DNA from: JAFGSZ01 sp964492185 | Lineage (GTDB): Bacteria; Bacteroidota; Bacteroidia; Bacteroidales; UBA10428 | Length of the DNA: 48,233 nucleotides | Assembly: GCA_964492185.1 (NCBI GenBank) | Contig: CAZBJH010000010.1 | Coordinates: 1 to 48,233 of the forward strand | Direction of reading: 5' to 3' | Part shown: one piece after another, positions 18,501-26,600 of the stretch | Position numbering within the stretch: position 1 is the stretch's first letter | How the letters are laid out: the number at the start of each line of letters is the position of its first letter | Notes under the pieces: generated by a model | Databases searched by the model: none | What the model saw: only the letters and a program-made list of their open reading frames with translations | What the model was told of the DNA's origin: nothing | Made by a program: the position numbers and the translations under genes

Positions 18501-18523
18501 GTTATGTATATTTCTCTTTTCAA
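15515..18523 (-). CDS. exported TPR-CHAT (caspase-like) protein with C-terminal membrane anchor
   Basis: A 1002-aa protein with a TTG start. A signal peptide (ITAIFLFSGFGLYSSE) precedes about 450 residues of tetratricopeptide-type helical hairpins (AEKYLNRSFRIYESY, KARPFYIDVIHTIEKR, ALLYYNKCFSIIKKNG, ALKLINQGMRLL). A helical/coiled linker follows to about residue 560. The CHAT domain (about 590-965) has the predicted clan CD His-Cys dyad: H826 in HLAAHA and C877 in LSACETGVG, followed by GEGIISLARSFKYAG and the PFHWAAFVLIG ending. A single TM (about 977-996) and RKKK close the protein, so both TPR and protease should face the periplasm. It is cotranscribed with the lipoprotein and divergent from an ECF sigma gene. 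Confidence 0.88.
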   Translation of the reverse strand: MKREIYITAIFLFSGFGLYSSETDNHEGHNKIDSIYNLLDERAVFYSDFDSLMPYLNRMKEIAMLYEMPDKLLEVNYLFVRFLDHYNRISEAEKYLNRSFRIYESYRDTFVHFLDRDNHHISMLYKTAARHYHQTGNIERSQELIHKIININRSGDKIDSSFFFNMYITMAMNYRQTGLFDKSYNSYMLAANYLPENEDSILYHTLYHSHLGAFYCWLKDYEKARPFYIDVIHTIEKRRKISLWNQYLHKSYNILGGIIYKELNNKDSAMFYLNKSLQAGRNDPDIMQEVYFYYGDVFLHFLEYDSALLYYNKCFSIIKKNGLSDTYYRSKIIRKLALVNAKMHRYPEALKLINQGMRLLTDDPELIAEDEFCNPSFNRNLSGKSMVEMLTVKGDILSGWYNYSSNKDSGLLKHALKTYRLASEYLDLLRFSVETHDVKEFFAETGKELHENAMKALIQLYKHEKSAEVLKSAYYIIEKSKSRILYEAVRNAGIQDFRSVPDDVLKEENRLKASVSYLNEQLTDMKGRSDSKPDNIKKMEVELAGSRQEYTFFIDSLKMNYPEYYDLKYNTDIMALEEVQQKLVSPNTAVLDYFVSDSMMAVLAITRKNIVFSAIPAGDPAFDGFSDDLIALLKFMSAKNVFENEYNKMQYQSFLRSANALYQSLIMPVTDQLAGERINNLVIIPDGVLGYLPFELLIRYMPDNMETVDYQSPDYLLRDYTIRYENAISLMGEDKKTRDKPLRKYRHTYFGFAPVYPSSSHAYSRDEEDAGSNILRGGFEGLQYNKDEIDIFSGYFKGRQFAGNAASEHNFKLQCQGSGIIHLAAHAFVNHEKPEYSGIVFSDFSKADSLSPEDGILYVHEIYNLNINSELAILSACETGVGKLARGEGIISLARSFKYAGCGNIVMSLWKANDQTTSEIMRQFGKNLKRGMRKNKALQKAKLHYLDNSTKTHPFHWAAFVLIGNEKPLTRGIRSVRVIIPAVLILILLSLFTGFIINRKKK

Positions 18524-18626
18524 AACATGTAAACCACAATATTATATTCTGATTAATAAAATTCCCTCATCAACTTATGACCTGAGAAAGTTGAAGAGGG
18601 AATAATAAAACAATATGCAGGTTCAT

Positions 18627-19265
18627 TTATTTATCAGCCCTGTCCCAAATTGAAATCATATACTTTTTACCCTTATAGTAATGAGGCAACAGTATCCTGT
18701 ACACATCGACATAATCTTTGTCAGCCTTAAAAGAGAAAGATACTTTTGCAAAGATCTTTGAATCCGCTTCAATAAAAGTAAGCCCTCCGCCTGTTTGCCG
18801 GGAAGTTGATTTAACATTGCCATTATTATCAATTATTTTAGCTTCAATATTCTCTCTTCCCTTTAAATCTTTATTCACCAAATAATAAAAATCTATTTGA
18901 TTTCTTTTCCCATTTTTTATCAGATTAAAATCTGTTGTGTCGGGCGGCAGGGGAGGATCCGGAATTTTTTCGGAAAGAGCTACTAAATCCATATTCCTGG
19001 GATTAATAGCTGTTAGTTTAGTGTAATTTAATGTATCAAATGGCAGCGCTGAATCGGGATAATCATTCTCAATATTCCTGTTTAGACTGTCATTTGTTTG
19101 CATCGCTTCCATCATATGTGATACAGCAGTTGTATCCGGTGGTAACGGAGGGTCAGGAATATGAACAAAATAACTTCTTGTGCATCCTGACGAAAAAATT
19201 ACAATAAATAATAAAATTAACGTGCCGAAATTTAGAGGACTGGTGAATTTAGCTTTTTTTTTCAT
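18627..19265 (-). CDS. lipoprotein with duplicated IPDPPLPPDTT motif
   Basis: 212 aa: signal peptide with lipobox FSSGC (lipidated C28), then a low-complexity linker carrying the same 11-residue motif IPDPPLPPDTT twice (about residues 36-46 and 101-111). A C-terminal, strand-rich domain of about 100 residues follows (IDFYYLVNKDL, ENIEAKIIDNNGNV, KIFAKVSFSFKADKDYVDVYRILLPHYYKGKKYMISIWDR). I do not recognise a named family. It is the first gene of the two-gene unit with TPR-CHAT, about 100 bases apart. A periplasmic or outer-membrane partner, substrate or sensor of the CHAT protein is inferred from context only. Confidence 0.8.
   Translation of the reverse strand: MKKKAKFTSPLNFGTLILLFIVIFSSGCTRSYFVHIPDPPLPPDTTAVSHMMEAMQTNDSLNRNIENDYPDSALPFDTLNYTKLTAINPRNMDLVALSEKIPDPPLPPDTTDFNLIKNGKRNQIDFYYLVNKDLKGRENIEAKIIDNNGNVKSTSRQTGGGLTFIEADSKIFAKVSFSFKADKDYVDVYRILLPHYYKGKKYMISIWDRADK
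18933..18965 (-). repeat. second IPDPPLPPDTT-coding segment
   Basis: This is the second copy of the 11-residue motif, followed by aspartate where the first copy is followed by alanine. It lies 65 residues after the first, just before the strand-rich C-terminal domain. Confidence 0.85.
19128..19160 (-). repeat. first IPDPPLPPDTT-coding segment
   Basis: These 33 bases encode IPDPPLPPDTT. The second copy at 18933-18965 encodes the same 11 residues, but eight of eleven codons differ synonymously, so the conservation is at the protein level. Confidence 0.85.
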
Positions 19266-19288
19266 AATACTGATTTTAGTTATTAATT

Positions 19289-19414
19289 TAGTGTTTGTTC
19301 AGAAAGTTCCATTTGCAAGGCTTGCGCAGTCCGAAAATGCGGAGTTTACTAGTCGTAAATGAGCAATTTTCGGACATTAGCTAAGCAGATAACGGACATT
19401 ATGGACAGACACTA
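19289..19414 (+). repeat. MITE-like repeat, core II (copy C1)
   Basis: It starts TAGTGTTTGTTCAGAAAG and ends ACATTATGGACAGACACTAA. The core GTCCGAAAAT...GTTTAC-TAGTC-GTAAAT...ATTTTCGGAC folds into a long imperfect hairpin. It abuts copy C2 (core I) with only a few bases between, and both lie in the divergent control region of the lipoprotein/TPR-CHAT and sigma-factor genes. The right end is followed directly by AGAGTCTGTCAATAAAC of the next copy. Confidence 0.85.
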
Positions 19415-19562
19415 ATTAGAGTCTGTCAATAAACTCGTAGTGTTTGTTCAGAATGTTCGAGATCAAGGCGCGTGAGCATTTTAAACCGCGGTATACTAAA
19501 GTATTTGAGGATTTAAAATGTGAGCAGCAACGCAGATATCGGATATTATGAACAAACACTAA
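19415..19562 (+). repeat. MITE-like repeat, core I (copy C2)
   Basis: Best example of core I. It runs from AGAGTCTGTCAATAAACTCG through GTGTTTGTTCAGAATGTTCG, the CATTTTAAA...TTTAAAATG hairpin (9-bp stem with an inner ATACT/AGTAT pairing), and GCAACGCAGATATCGGA, to AACAAACACTAA. Copies at 34826-34989 and 37907-38105 are nearly identical over the core. Confidence 0.88.
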
Positions 19563-19600
19563 TTAATGTAAAAATCGAAAAAAGTATGATCCAAATCAAT

Positions 19601-19608
19601 TAATTTTG
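19601..19608 (+). promoter_or_regulatory. -7 box upstream of the ECF sigma gene
   Basis: TAATTTTG matches the housekeeping TAnnTTTG. It lies 26 bases before the ATG at 19635, favouring that ATG over the TTG at 19617. There is no clear -33 TTG. If used, the sigma gene would be under the housekeeping factor rather than purely autoregulated. Confidence 0.45.
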
Positions 19609-19634
19609 CTGTTTTTTTGACAGAAAAAGCGTTT

Positions 19635-20216
19635 ATGGACAATCCGACCATCATTACTGCTATTCGTTCAGGCGGAAGCGACCGTGAAAAGTGCCTTACG
19701 GATATCTATACTGATAATTTTTCCCTGGTTTACAGCATGCTGAAAAAGCACTCACTTTCCAAAGAAGAAGTAATGAATGCCTATGCCGATAGTATCACTC
19801 TGTTCAGTGACCATGTCATGAAAGGTACTTATAAAGGATCAGCAAAATATTCAACCTTCCTGTTCAGCATTCTTAACAATAAGTGCATTGACATTATCCG
19901 GGAAAAAACGACTCATAAGAGTAAACAGGAAAAAAACTATGTGAGAATTGATCATATTAAAGATCATACAGGCACGGACGATGATATAGTTGAAAAGTTG
20001 ACAGCCAGAGTGCAATGGGAATTGCTTAACAGACTGATGGACAGATTGCGGGGTAAGTGCAAAAAAATACTGCTTGACTGGAACGACGGGTATAGCATGT
20101 TTGAGATCGCCTCAAGGAACGGCCTTTTAAATGAACATACGGCACGCACGGCACGGTATAAGTGCTTCAGGCAGTTGATGCAAATGGTGAAGGGGAGTCG
20201 TAAAGGTATTCGGTAA
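19635..20216 (+). CDS. ECF-type RNA polymerase sigma factor
   Basis: 193 aa from the ATG at 19635 (MDNPTIITAIRSGGSDREKC); the frame can start at a TTG six codons earlier. Region 2 (about 15-85) includes YSMLKKH and FSTFLFSILNNKCIDIIREK-like core and -10 binding helices. Region 4 (about 135-185) has WELLNRLMDRLRGKCKKILLDWNDGYSMFEIASRNGLLNEHTARTARYKCFRQL, the helix-turn-helix that reads the -35. It is followed by an anti-sigma-like gene, the usual ECF pairing. The last codons run into a seven-base tandem array that supplies its stop codon. Confidence 0.88.
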   Translation: MDNPTIITAIRSGGSDREKCLTDIYTDNFSLVYSMLKKHSLSKEEVMNAYADSITLFSDHVMKGTYKGSAKYSTFLFSILNNKCIDIIREKTTHKSKQEKNYVRIDHIKDHTGTDDDIVEKLTARVQWELLNRLMDRLRGKCKKILLDWNDGYSMFEIASRNGLLNEHTARTARYKCFRQLMQMVKGSRKGIR

Positions 20217-20283
20217 TCAGTAGTCGGTAATCGATAATCGATAGTCGGTAATCAGTAGTCGGTAGTCCGTGATCGGCTATCGG
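20207..20283. repeat. seven-base tandem array (TARTCGG-type, about 11 units)
   Basis: Successive heptamers are TATTCGG, TAATCAG, TAGTCGG, TAATCGA, TAATCGA, TAGTCGG, TAATCAG, TAGTCGG, TAGTCCG, TGATCGG and CTATCGG. The first overlaps the last sigma codons and the second supplies the TAA stop. The array occupies half of the space between the sigma and anti-sigma genes. Change in unit number would alter their spacing without changing the sigma protein. Confidence 0.9.
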
Positions 20284-20368
20284 CAGGGATGAGGCGGAAG
20301 GGTGAGAAAGTGAACAGTGAGCAGTACTGCAAAGCTAAATTATTATATAACTGATAAACACTCGAATA

Positions 20369-21148
20369 ATGTCAGGGAATCTGGAATATATCGAAAAATA
20401 CTTAAACGGAGAGCTTTCGCCTGCCGAAAGGAATGCTTTTGAAGAACAGATGGATACGGATGAGCAATTCCGTGAAGAGTTCAGGTATTATATGATCTCA
20501 AAACAGTTGATCAAACGTGAGGCTGACCGCCGGTTAAAGGATAAGCTGAACCTGATTGGAAATAAACTGGATAAAGAAAAAGAAATCAAAAGGACTGCAT
20601 CATTAATCCGCACGGTAGTCCGTTTTGCTGCAGCTGCTATTCTGGCCGGGATTATTGTTGCTGCCGCGTTTCTTTTGATAGATTCAGGTAAGCCTTCTGC
20701 AGATCAACTGATAAGTGAATATTTTGTGCCGGCATCTCCCGGTGATCTTATACAGCGGGGTTCTTCGTATGAAAAGTCTTCCGGGACAATAATGTGGGAC
20801 TCCGCTTTTCATTCAATAGCAAACAATCAATATCAAAAGGCAATACCTGCACTGGAACAACTCCTCAGTCAGGATTCTATCCCTACCTCCCCTTCACTGC
20901 TCCAATTTCTTTTGGGAACATGCTTTTTTGAAACCGGACAATACGAAAAAGCCGTTTTGACTTATTCAGATATTCAACCCGAAAGCGGCTTATACTTTGG
21001 CTCACAAATAAACAAAAGCCTTTCCCTGCTTAAAACAGGAGATATCACCAAGGCCATACAAACTCTTGAAAAACTGCTTTCCAATCCGGCTGTTCCGGAA
21101 AAAAAGCCGATCCGGAAACTGATCCGGAATTTGAAAAATCTACAATAA
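20369..21148 (+). CDS. membrane anti-sigma-like protein with periplasmic TPR repeats
   Basis: 259 aa. The N-terminal cytoplasmic part (about 1-75) begins MSGNLEYIEKYLNGELSPAERNAFEEQM, typical of Bacteroidota anti-sigma proteins, but has no zinc-binding HxxxCxxC. One TM (about 82-106, VVRFAAAAILAGIIVAAAFLLID) is followed by a periplasmic part with TPR-like helix pairs (QYQKAIPALEQLL, QYEKAVLTYSDI, DITKAIQTLEKLL). The layout suggests that a periplasmic signal read by TPRs controls the ECF factor encoded 150 bases upstream. The periplasmic TPRs could contact the TPR-CHAT protein encoded divergently (inference). Confidence 0.82.
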   Translation: MSGNLEYIEKYLNGELSPAERNAFEEQMDTDEQFREEFRYYMISKQLIKREADRRLKDKLNLIGNKLDKEKEIKRTASLIRTVVRFAAAAILAGIIVAAAFLLIDSGKPSADQLISEYFVPASPGDLIQRGSSYEKSSGTIMWDSAFHSIANNQYQKAIPALEQLLSQDSIPTSPSLLQFLLGTCFFETGQYEKAVLTYSDIQPESGLYFGSQINKSLSLLKTGDITKAIQTLEKLLSNPAVPEKKPIRKLIRNLKNLQ

Positions 21149-21527
21149 TACGGATGGAAGATCACGTGAGGGATGCAACAGTTAATGAAACCCGCGGGCA
21201 TGTTAATCCGAAATCATAAAACCTGTCTCCTGATTTCTCAAATAGATTTTGTATATTTCGATGGCAGAAAATTGATTCTGGATATGAGAAGTAATAATAT
21301 GTTTAACCATTAACACCAAAGCTATAACGATGAAACCCTAACCATTAAGAAAGTTTGAATATGAGGTACAAAGGATAAAAGGACATGAATATTTTAATAA
21401 CCTGGTTATTGGTGAGGGTTCACCGAGCACCTTATTAAATTACTAATTCGCGAGGTAACATATACCACAAGCATTTATTAAAGAATTAATAATTTGTAAA
21501 CTATAACATTAATTATATTATATACAT
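21149..21527. other. intergenic region, no clear gene
   Basis: About 380 AT-rich bases between the anti-sigma-like and methyltransferase genes. An open stretch near 21351-21443 could encode KFEYEVQRIKGHEYFNN-like sequence, but it lacks a start codon. I treat it as non-coding or a gene remnant. No repeat-family copy is present. Confidence 0.4.
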
Positions 21528-22169
21528 ATGAAACCAAAAACCTTTGCAATATTATGTTTATCGCTGTTTACTTTTGTACTTTTTTGCTCTCAAACACCAG
21601 AAGATCCTTTTAAAGGGATCACCAATAAAAAAGTATTGCCCATGCTGAAACACCTGCCATATGAACATGGAGGTTTCAATATTTCGGCAACGGACGGCAG
21701 ATTTTTACATGACCTGATCCTGGATAAAGACCTGAAAAGGGGCCTGGAAATAGGAACATCAAACGGATATTCCACACTTTGGCTGGGACTGGCCTTCAGC
21801 CAAACCAATGGCAGGATCATTACCATTGAGATCAATGAAGACCGGGGAAAGGAAGCACGGGCAAACTTTAAAAAAGCAGGTTTGCATAAGGTGATCGATT
21901 CGCGTATCAATGACGCGTTGAAAGAGATACCGGAAATCGAAGGAGAATTTGATTTTGTTTTTATCGATGCCTGGAAACCGGATTATATCAAATATTTTAA
22001 CCTTTTGAAAAACAGGATTATGCCCGGAGGCGTGATCACTGCCCATAATGTATCATCCAACCGTTATTCCATGCGTAATTTTCTGGAAATTATCAAGAAA
22101 GACCAGAGTTTTATCACTACGGTTCACCGTATGGATAATACTGGGATAAGTGTGAGTGTTAAAAAATAG
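21528..22169 (+). CDS. class I SAM-dependent O-methyltransferase-like protein with an export signal
   Basis: 213 aa. The C-terminal 150 residues form a class I methyltransferase: motif I GLEIGTSNGYSTLWLGLA, acidic strand 2 ITIEINEDR, FDFVFIDAWKPDYIKYF and PGGVITAHNV, as in the catechol/caffeoyl-CoA-type O-methyltransferase group. The first 20 residues (MKPKTFAILCLSLFTFVLFC) are a signal-peptide-like hydrophobic segment ending in Cys, though LFC is not a standard lipobox. Export of a SAM enzyme would be odd, so a membrane-tethered cytoplasmic enzyme is also possible. It lies 24 bases before an APC permease. Confidence 0.82.
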   Translation: MKPKTFAILCLSLFTFVLFCSQTPEDPFKGITNKKVLPMLKHLPYEHGGFNISATDGRFLHDLILDKDLKRGLEIGTSNGYSTLWLGLAFSQTNGRIITIEINEDRGKEARANFKKAGLHKVIDSRINDALKEIPEIEGEFDFVFIDAWKPDYIKYFNLLKNRIMPGGVITAHNVSSNRYSMRNFLEIIKKDQSFITTVHRMDNTGISVSVKK

Positions 22170-22193
22170 TATTTATCATCAATCCTTATCTTT

Positions 22194-23525
22194 ATGGGAA
22201 AGACCGGGCTAAAACGCAAGCTGGGCATTGGGTCACTTGCCGGTATCGTGGTAGCAAATATGATAGGTGCGGGCATTTTTACCACCTCCGGTCTGCTGAT
22301 GGATAACCTGCCCAATCCCATTCTCATACTTGTACTCTGGTTAACCGGAGGTTTTATTGCTCTGCTGGGAGCTGTGGTTTACGGAAAAATAGGAACATAC
22401 TATCCTTACGCGGGGGGGGAATATTTATATATCACCCGCATCTTTCACCCCTTACCGGGTTTTTTAAGCGGATGGATATCTTTCATAGTCGGATTTTCTG
22501 CACCTGTTGCCGCATCTGCTATCGCATTCGGTGAGTATTTCCTGAACGGACTGGGAACAAATTTTCAGCAACCTGAAAATGCGATCATGTTCAGGAAAGG
22601 ATTGGCCATAATGATTGTTGTGATCTTCACCCTGACCCATCTGGGCAGGATCGAAACCAGTGCAGGTGTGCAAAACATACTTACTTTCGTAAAAATCCTT
22701 TTGATCATATTTCTTGTTACCGCGGGATTACTGACTGGAAATGGCGATCATCAGAGGGTATTCATCAACAGCGGATTACCGGGCGAATTTTCAGGACTAA
22801 AAGCTGCCGGTTTATCACTAATATGGATCATGTTCGCGTATAGTGGCTGGAATGCCTCGTCCTACCTGGGTTCGGAAATAAAAAACCCGGACAGGAACCT
22901 TCCTCTCTCCCTGTTAATTGGCACAGGCCTTGTTATCATCCTGTACCTTGCCCTTAACTACCTGTTTGTTTATGCTATTCCGATTGAGCAAATGAAAGGG
23001 GTTTTGGCTGTGGGAAGTTTGGCTGCCCGGCAACTTTTCGGTGCTGCCGTGGAAAGGATCTTTTCATTGTTTGTCGCCATAGCCCTTTTATCCTCGATCA
23101 GCGCTTTTATTATCCTTGGACCAAGGATATATTATGCCATGGCAGAAAACGGACATTTTTTCTCCTTTGCCGGTAAGATTCATCCCCGCGCGCGGGTCCC
23201 CTACTATTCAGTAATCATCCAGAGCACAATTTCAATTATTATGATCCTCACGGGTACTTTTGATCAAATTTTAACATATATGGGGTTTTCATTAAGTATC
23301 TTTCCGGTAATAACGGCATTCGGTATTTTTTTTATTAAAGACAAGGATAATCCCCCGGGAATGTTATATAAAACAGCCGCAGCATTGTTTATCATACTTT
23401 TCCTGATCATCCTGTTCCTGACCCTGGCCGAACGGCCGGTTGAATCATTGATCGCTGTTGCTATTGTGCTTACAGGTATACCGGTTTATTTCCGTGTGAA
23501 AAAAAGCAAGCTTCGGGACTATTGA
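22194..23525 (+). CDS. APC-family amino acid permease
   Basis: 443 aa, about 12 TM segments. The N-terminus IGSLAGIVVANMIGAGIFTTSG carries the GAGIF substrate-binding motif of the amino acid-polyamine-organocation superfamily. GGFIALLGAVVYGKIGTYYPYAGGEYLYI is the conserved TM2-3 signature. Substrate unknown. The gene lies just downstream of the exported methyltransferase and is probably cotranscribed with it. Confidence 0.92.
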   Translation: MGKTGLKRKLGIGSLAGIVVANMIGAGIFTTSGLLMDNLPNPILILVLWLTGGFIALLGAVVYGKIGTYYPYAGGEYLYITRIFHPLPGFLSGWISFIVGFSAPVAASAIAFGEYFLNGLGTNFQQPENAIMFRKGLAIMIVVIFTLTHLGRIETSAGVQNILTFVKILLIIFLVTAGLLTGNGDHQRVFINSGLPGEFSGLKAAGLSLIWIMFAYSGWNASSYLGSEIKNPDRNLPLSLLIGTGLVIILYLALNYLFVYAIPIEQMKGVLAVGSLAARQLFGAAVERIFSLFVAIALLSSISAFIILGPRIYYAMAENGHFFSFAGKIHPRARVPYYSVIIQSTISIIMILTGTFDQILTYMGFSLSIFPVITAFGIFFIKDKDNPPGMLYKTAAALFIILFLIILFLTLAERPVESLIAVAIVLTGIPVYFRVKKSKLRDY

Positions 23526-23653
23526 AAACTTCAAAAGGCCACCGCAAAACATATTCTTTTATTTTTCATATCTGTTTCTTTTTCTTTTGATTTGATCAAT
23601 ACTTTGTTTTATTTTTATATTCCGTTTAATCCGATAACCAAATAAAACACATC

Positions 23654-26600
23654 ATGAAAAAAACCACGCCCTCCATTCTGTTATTTATAGTAAGCCTGTT
23701 GCTTACATTTATTTCAATAAATGCACAAACGGCACCGGATTTTTTACCGGATTACCCGAAAACTTATAATATCCGTGATGACAAATTTACTCTTGTAGTA
23801 CAAATGGATATGAATTGCACAGTATACCATGTTACACGGCCGGCCGCCGACCCGGCCCTTAACCGCACGGAAATACTTGCCGGAGATGCATTTGTTGCTA
23901 CAGCAAATGATTCAGCGGGTGTAATTGTTACAGGGCTCGATGCCGAAACAGACTATAAAATCTATATACTGGCATGCAATGATGAAGCCGTTCCTGACTG
24001 CCAGGAAGATTCCACGGTACTCGAAATAACCACCACTCCTCCCCGTTCTCTGGATCTCACTTCCCCCGTGGGGGGAAATACATATTTTGTTGGTGATTCG
24101 GCAGTTATCGAATGGACATCAGCAAATATTGACAGCTTTATGATATGGATCTATGACCCCCAGGTCCCCCACTGGTTTGATCCTACTAACAACAACCCTT
24201 TCGGGCCACAATGGAGCGGATACAAGCTTCCCATACCGCTTGATGCAGGCACCGATTCGGTAAACATCCGCATTGCAGATGCGCAGGATACCACTTTCTG
24301 CGATGAATCCGGATTTCTGTATCTGGCCGATACAATTGATCCTGAAATAATCAGCCTGTCTCCACCCAATGAAGAAGTTAACGTGGATACTTCTCCCTCA
24401 CTTGAGATCATTTTTAACGAAAGAGTATTTAAAGGCGATGAGGGAACAATTACCATAAGAAAAAAAGCAGATGATTCAGAAGTTGAATCTATTCAGATCG
24501 GCAATACAAAGATCACTGTTGCAAGGGAATTGGTCACAATAAGTCCGTCAGTTCCCCTGGATGTCAGTACCGAATATTATGTGGAGATCAGCCCGGGAAC
24601 CTTTACAGATTTCCAGGATAATGAATTCCCGGGTATTGCCGGAAATGACACCTGGAGCTTTACAACCATACCTGATAATGAAGCGGAGATCCTGAATTTT
24701 ATACTTGATCAGGAAGCGGGTGAAGCGGTTATCAATTCTGTCAATGCCACCGTGGAAGTCGAACTGCTATACGGGACACAAGCTGACAGCCTTTTCCCCG
24801 AAATAACCGTATCACCGGGTGCCGTAATTGATCCTGCCTCGGGGGATAGTATCGATCTTACCAATCCGGTTACCTACACCGTAACTGCTGAAGACGGAAC
24901 TACAACAAAAGAATGGACGGTTACAGCAAGTGAGGCTGAAGAAGACCTTATACCCCCGGCATTTATTGATCCTTTCCCGTTGATAAAGAAGATTACAACA
25001 GAAGGATTTGAAATCGCCGTTCAGCTCAATGAAAAAGGAAGAATTTATTACCTGGTGCAAAATTCAGGAGATCCGGCACCCCAAAAACAGGATGTTCTTG
25101 AAGGGGGTACCATACCAGTAGAGCAAGATTCGCTTACTTTCCGCGGCACAATTACCGGACTTACAGCCGGAGCTGCATATGATGTATATCTAATTGCTGA
25201 AGACAATCAGCTCATTCCCAATGTTCAGGATGAATTGAGAGTTCTTAAAGTAACTCTGAAAACACCTGTTATTACGGACGACCTCATAATATCCGAATAT
25301 ATCGAAGGCAGCGATAATAACAAGGCCATCGAGATCTACAACGGAACAGGTTCTGATATTGACCTTTCTGAATATGCCCTGAAACAATCCAATAACGGTG
25401 CCGGATGGGGAAGAATAATGGTTGATGAAACACCCGTGGACAGTGTTGTATATGTGCTTCAGCTTACCGGCACCCTGCCTGATGGTGATGTGCATGTTAT
25501 TTATAATGCCGGATCCCGGGAAGAAATTATCCGGGTCGGCGATACCGTAACAACTTATGATGACAGTACTCCCGGTTCGCGAATAGCAGCCTTTAACGGT
25601 GATGATGCCATAGGATTGTTTAAGAACGAAGTCCTGATCGATGCCATTGGTTATCCTGATGAAGATCCGGGAAATGCATGGGATGTTGCAGGAGTGGACG
25701 AGGCTACAGTTGATCACACCCTCGCGCGTAAGCTTACCGTAACTTCGGGCAACACTGACTGGTCAGTTTCCGCCGGAACAGATGCCGGTAATTCGGAATG
25801 GGTTGTATATGAACAGGATAATTTCGACTATCTTGGTTTCCACGGCGAACCAACGGGGAATACTAAACCTGGGATCCATTATATCCTTACTGAACCTGAG
25901 AAACCTGATGAAACTGATGAAGTTATAATTAAAAGCTACATTACCGATGCTGATGGTATAATAACTGATGCAATATTAGCCTGGGGCACGGAATCCGGTC
26001 ACCTCATTAACATTATCCCTATGATGGTCCTAACCGGAGATACAGCTTATTCAGCCGAAACAGCAATACCCGCCCGGGAACCCGTGACAACTGTTTATTA
26101 CATGATAACGGCCACGGATGACGATAACGAATCAACCGGAGAAAAAGCTTCCTATACAATACCTCTTAATGTGTCAATTTCTGATATACAATTCACTACC
26201 GATCCTTCAGGTGATTCTCCATACCTGGGAACGTTTGTTTCTACTTCAGGGTATGTAACAGCTGTTAAAAGCGATGGATTTTTTATTCAGGATTCGGTAA
26301 AAGCATGGAATGGCATATTTGTTTATGACAACGGAGATAATGATGTTCAGGCAGGCGACTCGGTTACCCTGTCAGGTACTGTTGACGAAAATTCCGGACT
26401 TACGGTAATAAAAAACATTGACTATATACAGGTTGATCAGATTGATCATGAATTACCCCCGGTTGTGCTTAATCCCGATGAAGTTACAGAACCCTATGAA
26501 TCGGTTTTGATAACTATTCTGGATGGAAGATGCACTGATGCCGATGCCGGCGATGGCATGTGGGAAATCAGTGACGGAGAGGATACCCTGCTGGTGGATG

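Noticed and set aside
19289..19562. CRISPR-like repeats
   Set aside because: The copies are few, 120-200 bp long, dispersed and in both orientations, without regular spacers. They are MITE-like.
21351..21443. Open stretch resembling the start of a nuclease- or toxin-like protein
   Set aside because: No start codon in frame, only about 30 codons, and no convincing family match.
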